A stretch of DNA of 64,000 nt, taken from contig NZ_CP046507.1 in assembly GCF_009741445.1 (NCBI RefSeq), positions 1,922,001 through 1,986,000 on the forward strand. Direction: 5' to 3'. Positions within the stretch are counted from its first letter, which is position 1, and each line of letters starts with the position of its first letter. The DNA is from Mycobacterium avium subsp. avium (lineage in GTDB: Bacteria > Actinomycetota > Actinomycetes > Mycobacteriales > Mycobacteriaceae). Below, in pieces: positions 52,322 through 64,000 of the stretch. Under the pieces are notes generated by a model, which saw only the letters and a program-made list of their open reading frames with translations, was not told where the DNA came from and searched no databases. The translations under genes and the position numbers were made by a program.

Positions 52322-53433
52322 CGCGGCTCGGCACGAAGGCGCTGGCCGTGGTGGCCGGCGTGGCTGTGGTCGCCGCCGCCGTCGGCATCGGATGGTGGCT
52401 GCTGCGCCCCGACGACGACACGATCACGGTGACCGCCCAATTCGACAGCGCCTCAGGGCTTTACGAGGGCAATGTGGTGGCGGTGCTGGGCATGCCGGTG
52501 GGCAAGATCACCAAGATCAACCCCAGGGGCGGCTACGTCGAGGTCGAGTTCACCGTCGACCGCGGCGTCAAGGTTCCCGCCAACGCGCAGGCCGTCACCG
52601 TGTCGACCTCCATCCTCACCGACCGGCAGATCGAACTCACGCCGCCCTACCGCGGCGGCCCCGTCCTGGGTAACCACGACACCATCGGGTTGCCGCGGAC
52701 CAAGACGCCCGTCGAATTCAGCAGTGTCCTCAATGTTTTGGACAAGGTGACCAAGTCGCTGGAGGGCGACGGCCACGGCGGCGGCCCGATCGCCGACGTG
52801 CTGGGCGGCGGTGCCGAGGTGGTCAACGGCAACGGCGAAAAGATCAAGGCGGCCCTCGGTGAGCTGTCCAAGGCGTTGCGGCTGTCCAGTGACGGCGGCG
52901 CGGCCACCCGCGAACAGATCACCACGATCGTCAAGAACCTCAGCACCCTGTTCGACGCCGTGGCCAGCAACGACACCAAACTGCGCGAATTCGCCTCCAC
53001 CATTCACCAAGTCAGCCAGATCATGGCCGACGAGGACCTCGGCAGCGGCAACACCGGACACAAACTCGACCAGCTGATCCAGCGGGCCGGCGACCTGCTC
53101 GACGCCAACCGCGACAACATCAAGCACGCCGTGCTCAGCGGCAACGACACGCTGAAGACCGTGACCGACCAGCGGCGCGACCTGGCCGAGCTGCTGGACC
53201 TGGCCCCCCTGGTGGCCGACAACGCCTACAACATGATCGACCGGGCGAACGGCAGCGTCCGCGCCCGCTTCCTCACCGACCGGTTGCTGTTCGACAGCCA
53301 GTACACCAAAGAGATCTGCAACCTGATGGGCCTGCGACAACTCGGCTGCAGCACCGGCACGATCCAGGACTTCGGCCCGGACTTCGGGCTGACCTATGTG
53401 CTCGACGGCCTGGCCGCCATGGGACAGAAATGA
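52318..53433 (+). CDS. mceD: MceD, MCE-family protein
   Basis: 371 residues. N-terminal anchor ALAVVAGVAVVAAAVGIGWW; MCE domain FDSASGLYEGNVVAVLGMPV with GKITKINPRGGYVEVEFTVD; extended helical part with LDQLIQRAGDLLDANRDNIK; C-terminal Cys in EICNLMGLRQLGCST. GTG 52318 overlaps mceC stop; the stop overlaps mceE start by 4 nt (ATGA). Confidence 0.92.
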   Translation: MTRLGTKALAVVAGVAVVAAAVGIGWWLLRPDDDTITVTAQFDSASGLYEGNVVAVLGMPVGKITKINPRGGYVEVEFTVDRGVKVPANAQAVTVSTSILTDRQIELTPPYRGGPVLGNHDTIGLPRTKTPVEFSSVLNVLDKVTKSLEGDGHGGGPIADVLGGGAEVVNGNGEKIKAALGELSKALRLSSDGGAATREQITTIVKNLSTLFDAVASNDTKLREFASTIHQVSQIMADEDLGSGNTGHKLDQLIQRAGDLLDANRDNIKHAVLSGNDTLKTVTDQRRDLAELLDLAPLVADNAYNMIDRANGSVRARFLTDRLLFDSQYTKEICNLMGLRQLGCSTGTIQDFGPDFGLTYVLDGLAAMGQK

Positions 53434-54647
53434 CGGCGACGGGCGCGTGGGGAAGGCTCACGGCGCTGGCCGCGGCGATGGCTGTGACGATGGCCACCGC
53501 GGGCTGCGCCACGAATGGCCTTGCCAGCCTGCCACTTCCGGCCCCGGGGCTGGGATCAGGGGGTTATTCGCTGAACGCGGTGTTCTCCAACGCGCTCAAC
53601 CTGCCGATGAACGCCAAGGTCAAACTCGCCGGCGCGGACGTCGGGCAGCTCGAATCGATGGTGGCCCGCAACTACACCGCGCTCACCCGGCTGCGCATCC
53701 GCGACGGAGTGCAACTGCCCCGGGGCAGCACGGCCGAATTGCGCACCGCCACACCGCTGGACGACGTGTTCGTCGCGCTGAAACCCCCGCCGGGCGATCA
53801 CGACGCGCCCCTGCTGAAGAACGGCGACACCATCGGCCTGGAGTCCACCGCGGCGGCCGCGACGGTCGAGTCGGTGCTCAGCTCGGCGGCTGTGCTGGTG
53901 AACGGCGGCGCGGTGCGCAATTTCACCAACATCATCAACGGCTTCGGCAAGGCGACCGGCGACCAGGGCCAGGCCTTCGGGGACATGATCCGCAAGTCCA
54001 ACGAGCTGCTCGGGACGCTGGATGCCCGGTCCGACCAGATCTCGGCCGCGTTGACGCAATTGTCCACTCTCGCCGACCAACTCGACGCCAAGAACCACAC
54101 CATCACCGATCTGATGACGGCCGCCGGTCCCGCCACCTCGGCCCTGGCCGACAACACCGGCGAGCTGTCCGAGGTCGCCCAGCAGGTGGGTGACACCTCG
54201 CGGCTGCTGGCCCGCTTCCCCGCGCTGGGCGGGACCGACACCAGCGGGCGCAGCATGATCCGCGACCTGAACGCGATCGCCGGGGCCGCCAACGACGTCG
54301 CGGTGAGCCCGGACACCAGCTGGCAATCGATCAACCGGCTGATCCCGGCGTTGGTCAAATCGACGGCGGGAAACTCGATTTCGGTGAACGTCAGCGTGGA
54401 CAAGATCATGCTGGGATCGCTCCCCGACATCGGCTTCCCCGGCGACATCGGGCTGCACGGGCCGCACCACTACAACGTCAACCTGCTGGTCGGCACCCTC
54501 AAGTACACGCTGTGGCGGCTGCAGGAGCGCGTGGTCGGCCGCGGGCCCAACGCGCCGCAGGTTCCCGTCGTGCCGGATCCCACCGTCCCCGGCCAGATCG
54601 ACGTCGCCCCCGGACCTCCCCCGCCGCAGCCGGGATCGCCGCCATGA
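53430..54647 (+). CDS. mceE: MceE, MCE-family lipoprotein (LprK-like)
   Basis: 405 residues. Lipoprotein signal ending M-A-T-A-G-C with lipidated Cys26, as in the E subunit of mce operons. MCE domain LNLPMNAKVKLAGADVGQLE with RLRIRDGVQLPRGST; needle helices with DMIRKSNELLGTLDARSDQI; Pro-rich C-terminus ending PGPPPPQPGSPP. ATG 53430; its stop overlaps mceF by 4 nt. Confidence 0.92.
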   Translation: MTATGAWGRLTALAAAMAVTMATAGCATNGLASLPLPAPGLGSGGYSLNAVFSNALNLPMNAKVKLAGADVGQLESMVARNYTALTRLRIRDGVQLPRGSTAELRTATPLDDVFVALKPPPGDHDAPLLKNGDTIGLESTAAAATVESVLSSAAVLVNGGAVRNFTNIINGFGKATGDQGQAFGDMIRKSNELLGTLDARSDQISAALTQLSTLADQLDAKNHTITDLMTAAGPATSALADNTGELSEVAQQVGDTSRLLARFPALGGTDTSGRSMIRDLNAIAGAANDVAVSPDTSWQSINRLIPALVKSTAGNSISVNVSVDKIMLGSLPDIGFPGDIGLHGPHHYNVNLLVGTLKYTLWRLQERVVGRGPNAPQVPVVPDPTVPGQIDVAPGPPPPQPGSPP

Positions 54648-55903
54648 TCCGCGCCGTCGCCGGCTTCGCCAATCTCGTTGTCCGTGCGGTGCGCACGGGT
54701 CATCGACAGCAGGTCTGGCTGTCCGTGGCGGGGTTGGTGCTGATCCTCGTCGTCGCGACCGCCTATCTGTTGATCGGCGCGTTGCGGGTGACGCCGTTCG
54801 CGTCGTCCTACCGCGTCACCGTGCAGTTGCCGGAATCCGGTGGGTTGCTGCCGAATCAGGATGTGGCGCTGCGCGGGGTGCGGATCGGACGAATCGAGTC
54901 GCTGCAGATCACCGACAACGGCGTCAACGCCGTCGCCGCCATCACGTCGAAGGTGCGCATCCCGGCGAACACCGTCGCGCACGTGTCGGCGCTGTCGCCG
55001 GCCGGCGAGCAATTCATCAATTTCGAGGCCGCCTCCGACGCCGGGCCCTATCTGCACGACGGCAGCTTCATCACCTCCGAGCGCACCACCGTCCCGGTCA
55101 GCCTGGCCCAATTGCTCGGTGACGCCGACGGATTGCTGGCCCAGGTGGATCCGCGCAAGATCGAGCTGATCAAAAAGGAGCTGAGCCTGAGCAAGGAGGG
55201 CCCGGCGAAGTTGACGGCAATCGTCGACGGCGGTCTGTTCCTGCTTTCCACGCTCGACTCGGTGCTGCCCGAAACCACCAGCATCATCAAGACCAGCCGC
55301 GTCGTGCTGAATCTGGCCAGCGACAAGAACAACGGATTAGGCGCCGCCGCAACCGAACTCAACCACACGCTGACGGGTGTCGCCCGGATGCAGGCCGGCT
55401 ACCGCCGGTTGACTTCGCAGACGCCGCAAACACTTTCGGCCGTCGACAATCTGTTCGCGGACAACTCCGACACCATGGTGCAGTTGCTGGGCAGCATGGC
55501 CACCATGTCGCAGCTTCTCTATCTGCGCGTCCCGGCGCTCAACGCGCTGTTCCCCGATTACCGCGGCTCGGTGCTGGACGCGGTGACGAGCGTCTTTCAC
55601 GACCACGGCGTGTGGGCGACGGCCGACCTCTACCCCCGCTATGTGTGCGACTACGGCACACCGGCGCACGCCTCCTCCGCCGCCGACTACTACGAGCCGT
55701 TCATGTACACCTACTGCCGCGACGACGATCCCGCGGTGTCCATCCGGGGCGCCAAGAACGCGCCGCGACCGGGCGGCGACGACACCGCCGGCCCGCCGCC
55801 GGGGGCAGACCTGGGCCGGCGAACCGATCCCACACCCCGGGGCCGCTACACCATCCCCACCCCTTACGGCGGCCCGCAGCTGCCGATCGAACCGCCGCAC
55901 TGA
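54644..55903 (+). CDS. mceF: MceF, MCE-family protein
   Basis: 419 residues. Anchor helix VWLSVAGLVLILVVATAYLL (~27-46); MCE domain LPESGGLLPNQDVALRGVRI with GRIESLQITDNGV; helical region; C-terminal domain with Cys residues in YPRYVCDYGTP and FMYTYCRDDDP, then a Pro/Gly-rich tail. ATG 54644. It completes the A-F set. The next gene starts about 37 nt on. Confidence 0.92.
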   Translation: MIRAVAGFANLVVRAVRTGHRQQVWLSVAGLVLILVVATAYLLIGALRVTPFASSYRVTVQLPESGGLLPNQDVALRGVRIGRIESLQITDNGVNAVAAITSKVRIPANTVAHVSALSPAGEQFINFEAASDAGPYLHDGSFITSERTTVPVSLAQLLGDADGLLAQVDPRKIELIKKELSLSKEGPAKLTAIVDGGLFLLSTLDSVLPETTSIIKTSRVVLNLASDKNNGLGAAATELNHTLTGVARMQAGYRRLTSQTPQTLSAVDNLFADNSDTMVQLLGSMATMSQLLYLRVPALNALFPDYRGSVLDAVTSVFHDHGVWATADLYPRYVCDYGTPAHASSAADYYEPFMYTYCRDDDPAVSIRGAKNAPRPGGDDTAGPPPGADLGRRTDPTPRGRYTIPTPYGGPQLPIEPPH

Positions 55904-55940
55904 GCCGGAAACCAGCCGAGCCGATCCCTAGGAGATGATC

Positions 55941-56659
55941 GTGATCGTGACCACCGAGAAGAACCCGAAGCCCGACACGGCCGCCGAGACCGAGCCGGCC
56001 GACGACGCCGCGGGCGACGACGTCGAGAACGCGATCGCCGAGCAGGCCGGCGAGCAAACCGACGAGGCCGAAACCGACGAAGCCGAAGGCGACGAAGCCG
56101 AAGACGAAGCCCCAGACGAAGCCGAAGACGGGGGCGAACTGCTCACCGGCAAGCGTCGCGGGCGCGAGCGCCGCAAGCGGCCCTGGCGGCGCTACCTGCG
56201 TCGCAGCGTGCTGCCGTTGTTACTCGTTGCCTCCCTTGCCGTTTCGGGCTTCCTGGGCTGGCGGCAATGGCAGGAGCATCAGGTGAAGGCGGCCGGTGAA
56301 CAGGCCCAGCAGGCCGCCATCGTCTACGCGCAGTGCTCACCAGCATCGATTCCAACAAGGTCGACGAGAACTTCAAGCAGGTGCTCGACGGTGCGACCGG
56401 GGAGTTCAAGGACATGTACACCCAGTCCAGTGTCAAGCTTCGGCAATTGCTGATCGACAACAAGGCCACCGCCCACGGCGTGGTGGTGGATTCTGCCATT
56501 CAGTCCGCCTCCACCGGCAAGGTCGTGGTGCTGCTGTTCATCGACCAGACCGTCACCAACACCGCCGCGCCCGACCCGCGCATCGACCGCAGCCGGATCA
56601 AGATGACCATGGAAAAGGTCGACGGCCGTTGGCGCGCAAGCAAAGTGCAGCTGCTGTGA
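55941..56659 (+). pseudogene. Mce-associated membrane protein (Mas), frameshifted
   Basis: The first frame encodes an acidic cytoplasmic region (repeated Glu/Asp/Ala, ~60 residues), a basic stretch RRGRERRKRPWRRYLRRS, a membrane helix (LPLLLVASLAVSGFLGWRQW) and AAIVYAQ, then leaves frame and stops at 56453. The second frame, from 56333, continues VLTSIDSNKVDENFKQVLDG, then the usual Mas C-terminal domain to VDGRWRASKVQLL. One base is missing near 56333 (CAG-GTG would restore YAQ-VLTSID). Start: GTG 55941 has AGGAG at the best spacing; ATG 55935 directly abuts it. Such proteins stabilise Mce complexes in other mycobacteria. Confidence 0.75.
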
Positions 56660-57423
56660 TCCCCCGGATCCTTGCGGCGCTGGTATTGCTCACGGCCGCA
56701 ACCATTCCCGGCACCGGCAAGGTCCACGCGTCGGCACCGTCGTTCTGCGGCGAGCTGGGCGGCGACTGGGACGGCCAGTACTGCCACACCTCGGTGACGT
56801 CGGAACGCAACGCCGTCCGCGACATCAAGGTCGCCGTGCCCGACGACCTGGTCGACAACCCGACCATCGGACCGGTGATCCGCGACTACCTGCGCACGCT
56901 GGTCAACAACTGGCGAAATGCCAACTCCAGCATGGCCGCCGACAGTTACGGCGAGGAGAACTTCGAGGTGTTCCGGCATGCCAGCCTGCTCAGCGCGGTG
57001 TTCCACGAGGACTATCACGCCGACGGGCCCAAGCCCAACAACGCCTACCGGACCTTCACCTTCGACATGGCAAGCGGCCGAAGGGTACAACTCGCGGACC
57101 TGACGACGTCAAACCCGCTGACCGCCATTCCCCCACTGGCGCAACCGTTTATCGAGACGGCACTCAACCAGGCACCGCCGCCGCACGACCCGGGCACCTA
57201 CCCGTTCGTCGTCGACCGGTGGACGCCGGACAAGGTCTACTCCGGGGCGTACAAGGCCTGGGCGATCACCCCCGACGAGTTGATCCTGTACATGCCGGAC
57301 TATCCCGTCGGCCACGACGAACCGATCAACTTCGCCACCGGTCTGCCGCAGTGGTTCATGGACGGCGGCACCGTGCAGGCGCATATCCCGTTGTCCGCCT
57401 TGGGTTCCGTGCTGCGCGTCTAG
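56656..57423 (+). CDS. Secreted MPT64/DUF3298-like protein
   Basis: 255 residues. Sec signal peptide ILAALVLLTAATIPGTGKVHA with a cleavage site before SAPSFCGELGG. The mature part resembles the MPT64/RsiV C-terminal family: SFCGELGGDWDGQYCHTSVT with a likely disulfide, a beta-grasp middle, YRTFTFDMASGRRVQLADLT and NFATGLPQWFMDGGTVQAHI near the end. Its GTG 56656 overlaps the stop of the mce-associated gene by 4 nt, so it belongs to the mce operon. Function in lipid uptake is only inferred. Confidence 0.8.
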   Translation: MIPRILAALVLLTAATIPGTGKVHASAPSFCGELGGDWDGQYCHTSVTSERNAVRDIKVAVPDDLVDNPTIGPVIRDYLRTLVNNWRNANSSMAADSYGEENFEVFRHASLLSAVFHEDYHADGPKPNNAYRTFTFDMASGRRVQLADLTTSNPLTAIPPLAQPFIETALNQAPPPHDPGTYPFVVDRWTPDKVYSGAYKAWAITPDELILYMPDYPVGHDEPINFATGLPQWFMDGGTVQAHIPLSALGSVLRV

Positions 57424-57438
57424 CCGGTGGCGTACCGC

Positions 57439-61212
<3,774 letters not shown>

Positions 61213-61642
61213 GTGCACTCCTTCCATAACGGAAGGCGTCCTTGACTTCGCCGAGCGTGGCGGATGCCGGCGGGAACCCGGATCCGTTGCAACGCCTCTC
61301 GACCAGAAAAGTCTACGTCGTCACCCGATCGACGTTCGGACGCCCAACTCATCGCCGGGATCGACAGCTCGCAGATCCTGTCGGCGACATGATAGTTACC
61401 AAGGTTAACGAGATTGCGGCCGGGCGTATTTCTGCGCGACGGTGTCGACTCCTGTTGGTGAAACCGTCCGGGCTCGGGTCGGCCGCCATTGACGCGGTGC
61501 CCGTCGCGGCGTGTTCGTCGGCGGCAGTCACGCCGTAAGGATAGTCCGCCTATGCAAAGGCGCGGGTAAACCGCCGATCGGCCGCCGATACACGGCCACG
61601 CCGCCTCGGACATTGTCGCGGGGAAGGCCGTACGCTAAAACT
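61213..61642. other. Intergenic region between metH and the PAC2 gene
   Basis: About 430 nt without a supported gene. The metH ribosome site AAGGAG is at 61218-61223. A cobalamin riboswitch was looked for on the metH strand, but no GCCACTG-type B12 box is visible. An imperfect GTTACC/GGTTAAC palindrome (around 61395-61408) and TATCAT could belong to the metH promoter. TACGCT (61631-61636) serves the rightward gene. Confidence 0.4.
61631..61636 (+). promoter_or_regulatory. -10 box of a probable leaderless PAC2 gene transcript
   Basis: TACGCT, six bases (AAAACT), then GTG 61643 without a ribosome site. Confidence 0.55.
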
Positions 61643-62545
61643 GTGACCCCGCCCGACGGCCCACCCTATGGCGCACCCAGTGGCCAGGCCGCTCTGCCCG
61701 AACTGCACCACACCGTCGTCGTGGCTGCGTTCGAGGGCTGGAACGACGCCGGCGATGCGGCCAGCGACGCCCTCGAGCACCTCGAGGCCATCTGGGAGGC
61801 CGACCCGATCCTGGAGATCGACGACGAGGCCTACTACGACTACCAGGTGAACCGTCCGGTGATCCGGCAGGTGGACGGGGTGACCCGCGAGCTGGTGTGG
61901 CCGGCGATGCGGATCTCGCACTGCCGGCCGCCGGGCAGCGACCGCGACGTGGTGTTGATGCACGGCGTGGAACCCAACATGCGCTGGCGCACCTTCTGCG
62001 CCGAACTGGTGGCCATCGCCGACAAGCTCAACGTGGACACCGTGGTGATCCTGGGCGCCCTGCTGGCCGACACCCCGCACACCCGGCCGGTGCCGGTGTC
62101 CGGCGCGGCCTACTCGCCCGAGTCGGCCAAACGCTTCGGGCTCGAGGAGAGCCGCTACGAGGGCCCCACCGGCATCGCCGGGGTGTTCCAGGACGCGTGC
62201 GTGGCCGCCGGGATCCCGGCGGTGACGTTCTGGGCGGCGGTGCCGCACTACGTGTCCCAGCCGCCCAACCCGAAGGCCACGGTGGCGTTGCTGCGCCGCG
62301 TCGAGGACGTGCTCGACATCGAGGTGCCACTGGCCGACCTGCCGACCGACGCCGAGGAGTGGGAGCAGGCGGTCACCGAGATGACCGCCGAGGACGAGGA
62401 TCTCGCCGAATACGTGCAGTCGCTGGAACAGCGCGGCGACGCCGAGGTCGACATGAACGACGCGCTGGGCAAGATCGACGGCGACGCGCTGGCTGCCGAG
62501 TTCGAGCGGTATCTGCGCCGTCGCCGGCCCGGCTTCGGGCGCTAG
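61643..62545 (+). CDS. PAC2 family protein
   Basis: 300-residue protein of the PAC2 (proteasome-assembly-chaperone 2) fold. Characteristic: HHTVVVAAFEGWNDAGDAAS at the N-terminus, WEADPILEIDDEAYYDYQVN, RDVVLMHGVEPNMRWRTFCA and VVILGALLADTPHTRPVPVS, then a Glu/Asp-rich C-terminal helix region. Matches Rv2125. GTG 61643 follows a leaderless-type -10 box. Archaeal and eukaryotic relatives help assemble proteasomes; whether the mycobacterial one does is unknown, though this organism does have a proteasome. Confidence 0.87.
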   Translation: MTPPDGPPYGAPSGQAALPELHHTVVVAAFEGWNDAGDAASDALEHLEAIWEADPILEIDDEAYYDYQVNRPVIRQVDGVTRELVWPAMRISHCRPPGSDRDVVLMHGVEPNMRWRTFCAELVAIADKLNVDTVVILGALLADTPHTRPVPVSGAAYSPESAKRFGLEESRYEGPTGIAGVFQDACVAAGIPAVTFWAAVPHYVSQPPNPKATVALLRRVEDVLDIEVPLADLPTDAEEWEQAVTEMTAEDEDLAEYVQSLEQRGDAEVDMNDALGKIDGDALAAEFERYLRRRRPGFGR

Positions 62546-62568
62546 GTATTTCGCTCGCCGAGCGTCGA

Positions 62569-63468
62569 CTAGTTGCGCGCCGACCCGCAATCCGGCCGCA
62601 ACAACTCCACGTTGGCGGCCGACATCGAACGGCCCAGCGCGGCGACTTGGGCGTCCAGTGCGGGCAACAGCTCGGCGGTCGGTGAGTGCAGCGGCATTTC
62701 GCCGAGCCGACTGGACAGCACCGGCTTGGCCCAGCGGAACAGCGCCACCCACCGTGGGCAGTAGATGCGGGTGCGGCGGCGCTGGATGCCCTTGACGAAC
62801 GCGGCCGCGCATTTGTCGACCGTCGTCGTCTTGTTCAGCGGCCAGGGCAGGCTGGCGAGCAGTCGATCGAAGGCCGGCAGGTCGTTCTGGGTGTCGCGAA
62901 CCAACGCGGTGTTGATCCAGGACATGTGCGCCGAGCCGACCTTGACGCCGTGCCGGGCCACTTCCAGTCGCAGCGCGTTGGCCAGCATCTCGACGCCGGC
63001 CTTCGACGCGTTGTAGGGGGCCAGCCCCGGGCAGGCCGCGTAGGCGGCCAGCGACGAGACGATCAGCACGTAGCCGCGGCGCTCGATCACCGCGGGTAAG
63101 GTCGCTCGCACGGTGTGAAAGACGCCGAGCACGTTGATGTCGAGGACTCGCCGGAACGCGTCCGGGTCGACCTGGGCCACCGAGCCGTAGCTGGCGATGC
63201 CGGCGTTGGCCAGCACCACGTCGATGCCACCGAATCGCTCGACGGCGCGGTCGGCGGCGGCCTGCATGGCCGACAGATCGCGCACGTCCGCGACGGCCGT
63301 CAGCACCCGCTCCTCGCCGAGTTCCGCGGCAAGCGAGGTCAGTTCGGCGTCGTTGAGGTCGGTCAGCACCAACCGGGCGCCTTTCGCGTTCAGCCGGCGA
63401 GCGACCTCGGCGCCGATTCCCCGGGCGCCGCCGGTGATGAAGACGACTTTGTCCCGCAGCGATGTCAT
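62569..63468 (-). CDS. Short-chain dehydrogenase/reductase (Rv2129c-like)
   Basis: 299-residue SDR. Canonical NAD(P) loop ITGGARGIGAEVARRLNAKG, LADVRDLSAMQAAADRAVER-type D-V strand, N-A-G in VVLANAGIASYGSV, catalytic Ser in VSSLAAYAACPG and YNASKAG (Y-x3-K). The extended C-terminus (RYWVALFRWAKPVLSSRL-like, basic and aromatic) is typical of mycobacterial SDRs acting on lipid substrates. ATG 63468. Convergent with the PAC2 gene, 23 nt apart; the gap holds only a short CGCTC-GCC-GAGCG hairpin. Confidence 0.9.
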   Translation of the reverse strand: MTSLRDKVVFITGGARGIGAEVARRLNAKGARLVLTDLNDAELTSLAAELGEERVLTAVADVRDLSAMQAAADRAVERFGGIDVVLANAGIASYGSVAQVDPDAFRRVLDINVLGVFHTVRATLPAVIERRGYVLIVSSLAAYAACPGLAPYNASKAGVEMLANALRLEVARHGVKVGSAHMSWINTALVRDTQNDLPAFDRLLASLPWPLNKTTTVDKCAAAFVKGIQRRRTRIYCPRWVALFRWAKPVLSSRLGEMPLHSPTAELLPALDAQVAALGRSMSAANVELLRPDCGSARN

Positions 63469-63916
63469 GACGCAAACGTACCGGTGCGGTCGGACGGATC
63501 GCGGTCGGGCCGGCTGGTGCGGGCTGGCGCGAATTTGCGGCCTATTTTGCGGGTGTCGAGTATGCCTGTGGTTTTTCGTCTTTGGCGGCGGTTAGCGGGG
63601 GCGTTATTCGCCGTGTGCCAAGTTAATTCGACCTCACTACCCTAAATCGCCTCTCGCACTACTCTATTTGGCTCGCGCCGTCCCAGTAGTAGCGGCCGCG
63701 ACCATAGGCTCCGAACATGACACGGAATCGCGCATGCCACGCGGCGACGCGAGACGACGGACGGCGGCGTGCCGCCACGCCCGGCGGCGTTGGTAGACGC
63801 TTGTCGCACAAGGCCGGTCGTTATCGAACCGTGTCGAATTCGATCTGCTCCGGTCCGGTCAATTGCGCTTCTCAACGCGCTTCTCGACGCGCTGCAACGC
63901 TTTTTCTGAGGGAGGG
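63469..63916. other. Intergenic region with two spaced direct repeats
   Basis: 448 nt with no supported gene. CACTACCCTAAAT (63635-63647) and CACTACTCTATTT (63657-63669) are similar 13-bp motifs 22 bp apart, two helical turns, in a locally AT-rich segment; they could be a regulator site. A 67-codon frame at 63717-63920 is Arg-rich with no family resemblance and is not accepted. Confidence 0.35.
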
Positions 63917-64000
63917 ATGATGCACCGAAAATCGACTCCGTCAGATTTTCCGATGTGGAAGTTTGTGGCGCGCAGCAACTTGGGTGATCTCGACACCTAT
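63917..64000 (+). CDS. Unidentified protein, 5' end only
   Basis: Starting at ATG 63917 (or 63920), with GAGGGAGG directly upstream, the first 28 codons encode MMHRKSTPSDFPMWKFVARS then NLGDLDTY, after which the window ends. The strong ribosome site and open frame support a real gene. Too little is visible to name a family. Confidence 0.55.
   Translation, partial: MMHRKSTPSDFPMWKFVARSNLGDLDTY

Noticed and set aside
61213-61642. Cobalamin or SAM riboswitch upstream of metH
   Set aside because: The metH-strand sequence lacks a B12 box (GCCACTG-type) and no recognisable SAM-riboswitch core was found; a covariance search would be needed to exclude it fully.
62552-62564. Terminator hairpin between the PAC2 and dehydrogenase genes
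   Set aside because: Only a 5-bp stem with a 3-nt loop; too weak to call.
63717-63920. 67-codon frame before the last gene
   Set aside because: Arg/Ala-rich, no homology pattern, and it overlaps the ribosome site and start of the more convincing gene at 63917.

Overview
The window reads as chromosomal DNA of a slow-growing Mycobacterium, most likely from or near the M. avium complex. Evidence: GC-rich codon use with many GTG starts, a PPE protein, an mce lipid-transporter operon, an ESX-type polymorphic toxin, the Pup-proteasome locus, and gene order that (from memory) follows the M. tuberculosis stretch from about Rv2052c to Rv2129c with several replacements. Species and homologue statements come from recalled family knowledge, not a database search.

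Layout. 1-1.9 kb: 5' end of an amidohydrolase, FxsA-like membrane protein, dienelactone-hydrolase-like protein, PPOX-fold flavin/F420 protein. 2-8.9 kb: leftward run ssuC-ssuB-ssuA-like sulfonate ABC transporter, alpha/beta hydrolase and cobN (cobaltochelatase). 9-18 kb: aerobic cobalamin genes in two divergent blocks (cobG-cobH-cobIJ rightward, cobL-cobM-cobK leftward) flanking a PPE gene with a frameshifted 5' end and a membrane zinc-finger anti-sigma-like protein whose frame runs without a stop into sigC. 18-19.3 kb: short-chain dehydrogenase and an F420-dependent biliverdin reductase homologue. 19.3-22.5 kb: AT-richer toxin tip and immunity gene attached to a secreted WXG/CpnT-like delivery protein, with one frameshift in the toxin domain. 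22.6-29.7 kb: pepE, a 5'-3' exonuclease, a Q/P/G/Y-repeat DUF4333 protein, helY, tatC, tatA. 29.8-39.6 kb: the whole Pup-proteasome system (pafC, pafB, pafA, prcA, prcB, pup, dop, mpa). 39.9-46.5 kb: lppK, DUF503, trmI, RecB-like nuclease, flavoprotein disulfide reductase, DUF4126, hisG, hisE, TetR. 46.8-57.4 kb: one rightward operon yrbEA-yrbEB-mceA-F, an mce-associated protein with a frameshift, and an MPT64-like secreted protein. 57.4-64 kb: B12-dependent metH, PAC2 protein, short-chain dehydrogenase and the 5' end of an unidentified gene.

Themes. Cobalamin synthesis (cobN, G, H, IJ, K, L, M) and a cobalamin user (metH) lie in one window. Pup (35.1 kb) is prepared by Dop, ligated by PafA, recruited and unfolded by Mpa and degraded by PrcAB; PafBC is a transcriptional regulator pair. 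Many operons use 1-8 nt start/stop overlaps. At least eight genes have a TANNNT -10 box 5-8 nt upstream of the start codon, the usual arrangement for leaderless mycobacterial mRNAs. Three genes (PPE, toxin, mce-associated protein) carry apparent single-base indels while nearly all housekeeping genes are intact. No tRNA, rRNA, CRISPR array, transposase or riboswitch was recognised.
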